Shown here: one piece after another, positions 58,049-64,000 of the stretch
How the letters are laid out: each line of letters begins with the position of its first letter
Numbering within the stretch: the first letter of the stretch is position 1
NCBI RefSeq assembly: GCF_900116195.1
Contig: NZ_FOZW01000001.1
Coordinates: 806,001-870,000, forward strand
DNA length: 64,000 nt
Source: Alloyangia pacifica
GTDB lineage: Bacteria; Pseudomonadota; Alphaproteobacteria; Rhodobacterales; Rhodobacteraceae
Direction: 5' to 3'
Notes under the pieces: generated by a model
Database searches by the model: none
What the model was told of the DNA's origin: nothing
Seen by the model: the letters and a program-made list of their open reading frames with translations, nothing else
Position numbers and translations under genes: made by a program

Positions 58049-59209
58049 TCAGTTGCCCTGCGCCCGTTCCGCTTCGATCTTGCGCCAGTTGGCGACGTTG
58101 CGGTTGTGCTCGTCGAGCGTTTCCGCAAAGGCGTGACCGCCCGATCCGTCCGCCACGAAGTAGAGATACTCCGATTGCGCCGGGTTCAGCGCCGCCTCGA
58201 TGCTGGCGCGACCCGGGTTGGCGATCGGGGTCGGCGGCAAGCCATCGATGACATAGGTGTTGTAGGGCGTCTCGCGGCGCAGCTCGGACTGGCGCAGTCC
58301 GCGGCCCAGAACGCCTTCGCCATTGGTCAGACCGTAGATCACCGTCGGGTCCGTCTGCAGGCGCATGCCGCGCTCCAGACGGTTGACGAAGACCGAGGCC
58401 ACCATCGGACGCTCGTCCGCGACGCCGGTTTCCTTCTCAACGATCGACGCCATGATCAGCGCCTCTTCTGCGCTGTCGTAGGGCACGTCCTCGGCACGGT
58501 TCGCCCAGGCCTGCGCCAGGATCGCTTCCTGCGCCTCGGTCATCCGGGCCACCAGGTCCGCGCGGCTGTCGCCGGGGCTGATCTCGTAGCTGTCCGGCGC
58601 CAGAGAGCCCTCTGCGGGTCGCTCGGCGACCTCGCCGTCGAGCACGTCGATCTGGCCCAGTTCCTCGATCACCTTCCAGCTGGTCACCCCTTCGGCCAGC
58701 GCCACGCGGAAGCGCGTGCCGACCTCGGACTTGATCGCCTCGTAGCCCTCGGGACGCGGCTCGTCGCTGGCCGGATCAAACTCGATCCGCTCGACGTAAC
58801 GTCCGGTCTCCGGGTCAAGCTCGCGCACCTGCACCTCGGCGCTGTTCACGCCGATGCGGTAGACCACCTCGGTGCCACAGGTCGAGGCGCCCCCCTGGGT
58901 GACGATCTCGGTGATCTGCGACATCGACGCGCGCTCGGGCACCAGGTAGGAGCCCGCCTTCAGCGCGCCGGACTTGTCGGTGTAATCGGCGCCGAGGCGG
59001 AACAGCATGTCCGAGCTGACCGCCCCCTGCGCGGCGAGGTCACGCGAGACGCGGCCGAAGTTCGAGCCGCGCTGGACCTGCAGGCACATGGGCTGCGTCA
59101 GCGGCCCCTCTGCGCTGTACTCGTTCTGAGCCCAGAGCAGCAGGCCGCCGGCGAGGAACACCAGCACCACGAGGAAGGTCATCGCGTTGGAGGCGATGTT
59201 GCGCCACAT
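58049..59209 (-). CDS. mltG: endolytic murein transglycosylase MltG
   Basis: 386 residues, YceG family. One N-terminal transmembrane helix (about 8-27), a LysM-like region, and the catalytic domain with IMASIVEKETGVADERPMVASVFVNRLERGMRLQTDPTVIYG (catalytic Glu in VEKE) and TPYNTYVIDGLPPTPIANPG. Cuts nascent glycan strands. Its ATG is one base beyond the fabF stop, so the two are cotranscribed, an arrangement usual in Rhodobacteraceae. Confidence 0.94.
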   Translation of the reverse strand: MWRNIASNAMTFLVVLVFLAGGLLLWAQNEYSAEGPLTQPMCLQVQRGSNFGRVSRDLAAQGAVSSDMLFRLGADYTDKSGALKAGSYLVPERASMSQITEIVTQGGASTCGTEVVYRIGVNSAEVQVRELDPETGRYVERIEFDPASDEPRPEGYEAIKSEVGTRFRVALAEGVTSWKVIEELGQIDVLDGEVAERPAEGSLAPDSYEISPGDSRADLVARMTEAQEAILAQAWANRAEDVPYDSAEEALIMASIVEKETGVADERPMVASVFVNRLERGMRLQTDPTVIYGLTNGEGVLGRGLRQSELRRETPYNTYVIDGLPPTPIANPGRASIEAALNPAQSEYLYFVADGSGGHAFAETLDEHNRNVANWRKIEAERAQGN

Positions 59210-59210
59210 A

Positions 59211-60470
59211 TCAGCTGACCTTTCCGAAGATCACGCTCGCATTGGTGCCACCGAAGCCGAAGCTGTTCGACAGGGCGTAGGTCACCTTGCGCTCGCGCTT
59301 GGCGTTGGGGGCCAGGTCGATGGGGGTTTCCACCGCCGGGTTGTCGAGGTTGATCGTCGGCGGCGCGACCTGGTCGCGGATCGCAAGGATCGAGAAGATC
59401 GCCTCGATCGCCCCGGCCGCACCGAGCAGGTGGCCGGTGGCCGACTTGGTCGACGACATGGTGACGTTCTTGGCGTGATCGCCGAGCAGACGCTCCACCG
59501 CGCCGAGCTCGATGGTGTCAGCCATGGTCGACGTGCCGTGGGCGTTGATGTAGTCGATGTCCGAGGGCTCGAGGCCGGCGGACTTCAGCGCCGCGCGCAT
59601 CGAGCGCTCGCCGCCTTCGCCATCCTCGGAGGGGGCGGTGATGTGGTAAGCGTCGCCCGACAGGCCGTAACCGATCACCTCGGCGTAGATCTTCGCGCCG
59701 CGCGCCTTGGCGTGCTCGTATTCCTCGAGCACCACGATGCCCGCGCCCTCGCCCATGACAAAGCCGTCACGGTCGGCATCATAGGGGCGGCTGGCCTTGG
59801 TCGGATCATCGGCGCGCTTGGTCGAGAGCGCCTTGCAGGCGTTGAAGCCGGCGATGCCGATCTTGCAGATCGCCGCCTCTGCGCCACCCGCGACCATCAC
59901 GTCGGCGTCGCCATACTTGATGAGACGCATCGCGTCGCCGATGGCATGCGCGCCGGTCGAGCAGGCGGTGACCACCGAGTGGTTCGGGCCCTGGAAGCCG
60001 TATTTGATCGAGACCTGGCCGGAGATCAGGTTGATCAGCGCGCCGGGCACGAAGAAGGGCGACACGCGGCGCGGGCCCTTCTGCTCCATCATGACCGCGG
60101 TGTTGGCGATCGAGTTGAGGCCGCCGATCCCCGAGCCGATCAGGACGCCGGTGCGCTCCAGATCGGCCTTCTCGGTCGGCATCCAGCCGGAATCCTCGAC
60201 AGCCTGCTGCGCGGCGGCCATGCCGAAGAGAATGAAGGTATCGACCTTGCGCTGCTCTTTCGGCTCCATGTAGGCGTCGGCATTGAAGGTGCCGTCAGAG
60301 CCGTCGCCGAGCGGCACTTCGCAGGCGTAGGTGGTGGTCAGACCCTCGGTGTCGAAGCCCTTGATAGGCCCGGCGCCCGATTGCCCGTCCAGAATACGTT
60401 CCCAGCTTTTCTCGACTCCATCCGCCAGCGGCGTGACAAGCCCCAGCCCGGTAACCACAACGCGACGCAT
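59211..60470 (-). CDS. fabF: beta-ketoacyl-ACP synthase II
   Basis: 419 residues; elongates fatty acyl chains by condensing malonyl-ACP. Thiolase fold with nucleophile Cys170 in VVTACSTGAHAIGDA, His in NAHGTSTMADTIELGA (~309) and TGHLLGAAGAIEAIF (~346), and GFGGTNAS at the C-terminus. GAAAGAG upstream of the ATG. The acyl-carrier gene acpP, often directly upstream, is absent; a glycosyltransferase-like gene lies there. Confidence 0.97.
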   Translation of the reverse strand: MRRVVVTGLGLVTPLADGVEKSWERILDGQSGAGPIKGFDTEGLTTTYACEVPLGDGSDGTFNADAYMEPKEQRKVDTFILFGMAAAQQAVEDSGWMPTEKADLERTGVLIGSGIGGLNSIANTAVMMEQKGPRRVSPFFVPGALINLISGQVSIKYGFQGPNHSVVTACSTGAHAIGDAMRLIKYGDADVMVAGGAEAAICKIGIAGFNACKALSTKRADDPTKASRPYDADRDGFVMGEGAGIVVLEEYEHAKARGAKIYAEVIGYGLSGDAYHITAPSEDGEGGERSMRAALKSAGLEPSDIDYINAHGTSTMADTIELGAVERLLGDHAKNVTMSSTKSATGHLLGAAGAIEAIFSILAIRDQVAPPTINLDNPAVETPIDLAPNAKRERKVTYALSNSFGFGGTNASVIFGKVS

Positions 60471-60583
60471 TGCTCTGCCTCTCTTTCAAGTTCCCAATGT
60501 TGACGCCGCTCATACCGCGCGGGCGGTCTGCTCGGCAAGCATAACGGTTAATTTGTGTGTCGGATCAGGCGTCGGACGCGGCC

Positions 60584-61378
60584 TCAGGCCCAGTCTGAGC
60601 CGAGATCCGCCTGCGCCCGGTCGATCCAGTGCTCGCGCAGCCAGTCGCAGGGCTTGGAATGGCGGATGAAGCTGCCGTTGTAGCCTTCCAGAGCCTCGGA
60701 CATCTTCGGGTGGCCGTGGAAGCAGACGACGCGGGCGTCCTCTGGCAGCCGCGGTGCATGCAGCCAGTTGCCCGGGAACGGGTTGCAGTCATACTTGAAA
60801 GACACAACCCAAGGGTCCGGAATGTATGTGAAAACATCTCGATCCATCGCCTTGTGCGAGGTGTAGCGTTGCTCCGATCCGCGGGCCTTCTCGACCTCGG
60901 CATAGGCGTCCTTGGCAAGGTCCTCGTAGAGGAACCCGTGCTGTGCCGGATCGAAACGGAAGACCGAGCCGTGGCCGGTGGGCCGGCCCTTGCGCTTCTC
61001 GGTCCAGTCGTGGCGCATGGCAATGGTGCCCGGCGCGAGGTCGTGGATCTCGCCCAGCGGGCCGGTGATCACGACGTCGAGATCGAAGCCCAGCACCGGG
61101 CCTTCGAGGTCCGGAACCAGCCCGGGGCGGAACAGCGAGACCTTGCGCATCGCCCCCTGCCGGTTGGCGACGGCGAGCGCCGCGGCCATGGGCTCGGCGA
61201 ATGGCTCAACCGGCAGGTCGATGATCTCGATGTCCGGGTGCAGCCCCTCGGCCTGCTCGGTCATGCAGAAGAACCGCACCGGCCGGTCCATGTGGCGGCG
61301 CGCGCCGGAGTACAGCCGGTTCACGTATTCCGGGCCGAAGGCGGTGCCCCATTTGATGCAGAAGATATTGGCGCGCAT
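60584..61378 (-). CDS. putative glycosyltransferase, unknown specificity
   Basis: 264 residues, soluble. NIFCIKWGTAFGPEYVNRLYSGARRHMDRPVRFFCMTEQ resembles the start of GT-A-type (GT8/GT32-like) enzymes; LGFDLDVVITGPLGE carries a DxD-like metal site near 100; FHGHPKMSEAL near the end could be the second metal His. Acceptor unknown. Located alone between fabF and the DUF3422 gene on the same strand, with 113 bp to fabF. Confidence 0.6.
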   Translation of the reverse strand: MRANIFCIKWGTAFGPEYVNRLYSGARRHMDRPVRFFCMTEQAEGLHPDIEIIDLPVEPFAEPMAAALAVANRQGAMRKVSLFRPGLVPDLEGPVLGFDLDVVITGPLGEIHDLAPGTIAMRHDWTEKRKGRPTGHGSVFRFDPAQHGFLYEDLAKDAYAEVEKARGSEQRYTSHKAMDRDVFTYIPDPWVVSFKYDCNPFPGNWLHAPRLPEDARVVCFHGHPKMSEALEGYNGSFIRHSKPCDWLREHWIDRAQADLGSDWA

Positions 61379-61463
61379 GGTGCTCTCCGGATCGCTGTTG
61401 CCCGCGCTTTAGCCCAAAGCGCGGGCAAAGGCCAACCTCTCACGGAAAAACCGCGACCCTCGG

Positions 61464-62747
61464 CTAGTGCACCGAGTGGCGGATGCGCCGGATGCCGAAC
61501 CAGACCAGCAGCGCCACGGGGATCACCGCCAGCGCGGTGAGCGTTCCCTTGGACACGCCGACCGCCTCGGCCACCGGGTAGAGCAGGTAGCCCACCAGCG
61601 ACACCGCGTAATAGGAGATCGCCACCACCGACAGCCCCTCGACCGTGGTCTGCAACTGCAGCTGCTGGTCGGCGCGCTTGTCGAGGCTGGCGAGGATCTC
61701 CTGGTTCTGTGCCGAGCGCTTGACCTCGACGCTGGTGCGCAGAAGCTCGCCCGCCCGCATCGCGCGCGCCGACATGTCCGCAAGCCGCTTTTCGCTGCTC
61801 TTGACGGTGCGCATCGCCGGCTCGAAACGCCGCGCCATGAACTCGCGGAAGGTCTGCCGCCCCTCGAACCGCTCTTCGCGGAGCACCGCGATGCGCTGGT
61901 TCACCAGCGCCTCGTAGGCCGCCGTGGCCGAGAGCCGGAACGCGCTCTGCGCCTGCACCGTCTCGAGCTCGGCAGAGACCCCGAGCAGCGCCTTCAGCAC
62001 CTCCTCCTCGGGGGCATCTCCATGGGTCATCTCTGTCGAGAGCCGCGTCAGGTTCTCGTCAATCCGGGTGAGGTCGGCGCGGATCGCGCTGACCCGGGTG
62101 AAGCCGAGCATGGCCATGGTCTTGTAGACCTCGATCTCGCAGATGCGCTGCACCACGCGCCCGACCCGCTGCGCGCCGACCTCGGGGTTCACGAAGACCG
62201 CGAACCTCTGGTGCCCGGCCGGATCGATGCGGAAGTCCCCCGCCGCCACCAGCCCGCCATCGAGCATGCTGCTCACCGCGATGCTGTCGGTGACGAACCA
62301 CTCGCCGAGCTCGGACCTGACCTGCGCCGGATCGGCGGGCCGCTCGACGATGCGGATCAACGCCGAGGTCATGCGCACGCCCGGCATGGCCTCCAGCCAG
62401 TCCTCCGGGAAGACCGCGAAGTCGCGCGGATCGAAGGCCGTCTGGCCGAGCCCCGGGATGAAGGCGGTGTAGGTAACGAACTCGGTGTGCAGTTCCCACT
62501 TGATCTCGGCCTTGCCGATGCGCCCCGCGTAGTGCCGCGCATCCGGCTTCGGATGCTGGGCCCCGTGCCGGTCGAGCAGGTCGATCAGATGCGCCATGTC
62601 CTCGCCGCGATCGCGCGAGGCCGCGTCGCTCTGCCGCTTGATCGCCAGGTAGATGGCCCGGCAAGGCACTTCGAGCGAGGGAAACGGACGGGCGTGCAGT
62701 TCGTTGGCAAGGTCGTAGCGCAGCGGGTGGTCTTTGATGGGCGGCAT
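61464..62747 (-). CDS. DUF3422 membrane protein
   Basis: 427 residues. The start DHPLRYDLANELHARPFPSLEVPCRA is the DUF3422 signature (nelHARP). A long soluble region with helical part (about 215-360: AYEALVNQRIAVLREERFEGRQTFREFMARRFEPAMRTV) is followed by two C-terminal transmembrane helices (about 370-418). CorA-like plan, but without a GMN motif. Function unknown. Single gene. Confidence 0.88.
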   Translation of the reverse strand: MPPIKDHPLRYDLANELHARPFPSLEVPCRAIYLAIKRQSDAASRDRGEDMAHLIDLLDRHGAQHPKPDARHYAGRIGKAEIKWELHTEFVTYTAFIPGLGQTAFDPRDFAVFPEDWLEAMPGVRMTSALIRIVERPADPAQVRSELGEWFVTDSIAVSSMLDGGLVAAGDFRIDPAGHQRFAVFVNPEVGAQRVGRVVQRICEIEVYKTMAMLGFTRVSAIRADLTRIDENLTRLSTEMTHGDAPEEEVLKALLGVSAELETVQAQSAFRLSATAAYEALVNQRIAVLREERFEGRQTFREFMARRFEPAMRTVKSSEKRLADMSARAMRAGELLRTSVEVKRSAQNQEILASLDKRADQQLQLQTTVEGLSVVAISYYAVSLVGYLLYPVAEAVGVSKGTLTALAVIPVALLVWFGIRRIRHSVH

Positions 62748-62885
62748 GGGCAGGCTCCGGAAGGTTGCCGAGACACTAGCGGCGACCTCTGCGTTGTAAA
62801 GAAAATAGTTGTGTTATTTCATGGCATTATCGGAATACCTTCGTATACCGCGCGAAGTCACTCGACTGCGCCGCCTTGCTAGCGC

Positions 62886-63830
62886 TCACGTCATCCCATC
62901 CAGCGGCGCCAGCAGGTCGGCGATCTGTCCCCGCAGCCAGGCGAGATCGGCCCGCGCGTCTTCGCGCCGGTGCCAGATCATCTCGATCTCGGGCACCGGC
63001 AAGGACATCGGCGCGGCATAGATCTCCAGCCCTGCACCGCCGGCCACCCGCCGCGCCAACTGCACCGGCAGCAGCGCCACGAGGTCCGAGCCCGCCACCG
63101 CGCGGTAGACGCCAGAGAACACCGGCAGGGTCATCACCACCCGCCGCTGCCGCCCCAGCCGTGCCAGCGCCGCATCCCCCATCGCCCCGGTCCGCCCCTC
63201 CGGAGAGAACAACACGTGTCCGAGGTCACAGTAGAGATCGAGCGGTACCATCGCTCCGGGGGCCACCCCCGCGCGCACCAGGCGCGGGTGCCCCCTGCGC
63301 GCCACCACCACGAAGGGCGAGGCAAAGACCCGCTCGCTGCGCACCCAGTCCGGCAAAGTGCCCTCGCGCGGGATGAGCGCGAGATCGACCTCGTAGCGCT
63401 CCAGCGTGCCCGCGTAGCTGTCGGGCATGAGATCGACCAGATGCACCAGCATCCGCGGCGCGCAGCGGGCCAGCCGTTCGGCCAGCGCCGGCATCAGCAT
63501 CTCGGCGAAGAAATCCGCGCCGGAGATCCGAAAGCGCGCCTCTGACCGCTCCGGTCGGAACGGCTCTGGGCGGGCCAGCATGCGTTCCACCCCCTCCAGC
63601 ACCTCGCGCAGCGGCGGTTCGAGGCTGAGCGCGTATTGCGTCGCCTCCAGCCCCTGCCCGCGCCGGAAGAAGAGTTCGTCGCCGAGCGCCGCCCGCAGTC
63701 GCCCCAACGCCGCCGAGACCGCCGGCTGCGACAGGCCGAGCCGCCGCCCGGCGCGCACCGTGGAGCGTTCGCGCAGCAGCGCGTCGAGCACACGCAGGAG
63801 GTTGAGATCGAAACTCGCCAAATTCGCCAT
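62886..63830 (-). CDS. LysR-family transcription regulator
   Basis: 314 residues. N-terminal winged helix-turn-helix (about 5-62: DLNLLRVLDALLRERSTVRAGRRLGLSQPAVSAALGRLRAALGDELF) and a periplasmic-binding-protein-like effector domain (about 95-300). Resembles the NodD/NahR/LinR-type group. Divergent from the gene at 63940 with a 109-bp gap, so it may control that gene, though the palindrome between them looks LacI-type. Confidence 0.92.
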   Translation of the reverse strand: MANLASFDLNLLRVLDALLRERSTVRAGRRLGLSQPAVSAALGRLRAALGDELFFRRGQGLEATQYALSLEPPLREVLEGVERMLARPEPFRPERSEARFRISGADFFAEMLMPALAERLARCAPRMLVHLVDLMPDSYAGTLERYEVDLALIPREGTLPDWVRSERVFASPFVVVARRGHPRLVRAGVAPGAMVPLDLYCDLGHVLFSPEGRTGAMGDAALARLGRQRRVVMTLPVFSGVYRAVAGSDLVALLPVQLARRVAGGAGLEIYAAPMSLPVPEIEMIWHRREDARADLAWLRGQIADLLAPLDGMT

Positions 63831-63896
63831 GCGAATAACGTTAATATAAACTATCGATTTCTCATATGCCGCTCACGGGCCTAAGCTGCCCCTCAC

Positions 63897-63910
63897 CGAA
63901 AGCGCTTTCG
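63897..63910. promoter_or_regulatory. LacI-type operator palindrome
   Basis: CGAAAGCGCTTTCG, a perfect 14-bp palindrome with the central CG of LacI/GalR-family operators. Its near edge is 29 bp before the ATG at 63940. Confidence 0.6.
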
Positions 63911-63939
63911 TTTCCAACCACCCCGAGGAGGAGGAAACG

Positions 63940-64000
63940 ATGACCCTCGAGACCATGGACGCCCCCACCGCCGAGACCCTGAACTGGCTCGGCACCAGCT
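63940..64000 (+). CDS. unidentified gene, 5' end only (cut by window edge)
   Basis: GAGGAGGAGGAAACG precedes the ATG. The first 20 codons read MTLETMDAPTAETLNWLGTS; no family can be named from this. Divergent from the LysR gene and behind a LacI-type palindrome, so it probably belongs to a regulated metabolic unit. Confidence 0.7.
   Translation, partial: MTLETMDAPTAETLNWLGTS

Overview
The window looks like a chromosomal segment of a high-GC alphaproteobacterium of the Rhodobacterales (Rhodobacteraceae / Roseobacter group). The evidence is a complete Rhodobacter-type gene transfer agent (GTA) cluster, a CckA hybrid kinase, a GTTC-N7-GTTC SOS box in front of recA, an E1-beta subunit carrying its own lipoyl domain, and codon use so GC-rich that nearly every real gene casts a long antisense ORF. 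I see no rRNA, tRNA, CRISPR array, integrase or insertion sequence. Almost everything is intact core genome.

Layout. 1-5660: argS (cut by the left edge), an RCK-fused cation/proton antiporter, dgt, an A-type iron-sulfur carrier and recA. 5843-12306: a small sulfotransferase-fold protein, cckA, and the translationally coupled run guaB > MBL-fold hydrolase > RsmB-type methyltransferase. 12525-20944: a small membrane protein, a GNAT/FemAB-like protein, two cyclophilins, pgk, an FtsB-like protein and the pyruvate dehydrogenase operon pdhA-pdhB-pdhC (no E3 gene beside it). 21092-25145: a periplasmic sulfatase divergent from an MFS exporter, then cysE.

25248-39285 (minus strand): the GTA structural cluster, every gene from the small terminase (g1) to the host-specificity protein (g15) open and in the canonical order, mostly with 1-8 base start/stop overlaps. 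Its leader (39286-39630) has a plausible sigma-70 promoter, a strong intrinsic-terminator hairpin between promoter and g1, and a 9-bp direct repeat. A 304-bp gap with a large hairpin splits g2 from g3. CckA, whose phosphorelay controls GTA production in Rhodobacter, is encoded about 30 kb away in the same window and has a CtrA-like half-consensus site upstream.

39631-50140: aminotransferase, TfoX-C protein, Pmp3, DUF4112, ndk, an ABC-F ATPase, a small RTX-repeat protein, MarC, a retropepsin-like protease, a Crp/Fnr regulator, and holC-VOC-pepA. 50283-57834: the envelope-biogenesis run lptF-lptG-lptD-surA-pdxA-rsmA with 4-10 base overlaps. 58049-63830 (minus): mltG, fabF, a putative glycosyltransferase, a DUF3422 protein and a LysR regulator. 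A truncated plus-strand gene at the right edge lies behind a LacI-type palindrome.

The most striking unexplained structure is a dispersed intergenic repeat: at least seven copies of a hairpin-rich element built from a GGGGGCTCCGCCCCC palindrome and a GCGTATTT(T/G)(C/G)AAAGAGAAGAAG arm. Several copies form a near-perfect 22-bp inverted repeat, and one lies inside the GTA cluster. A second, 36-bp repeat occurs twice.
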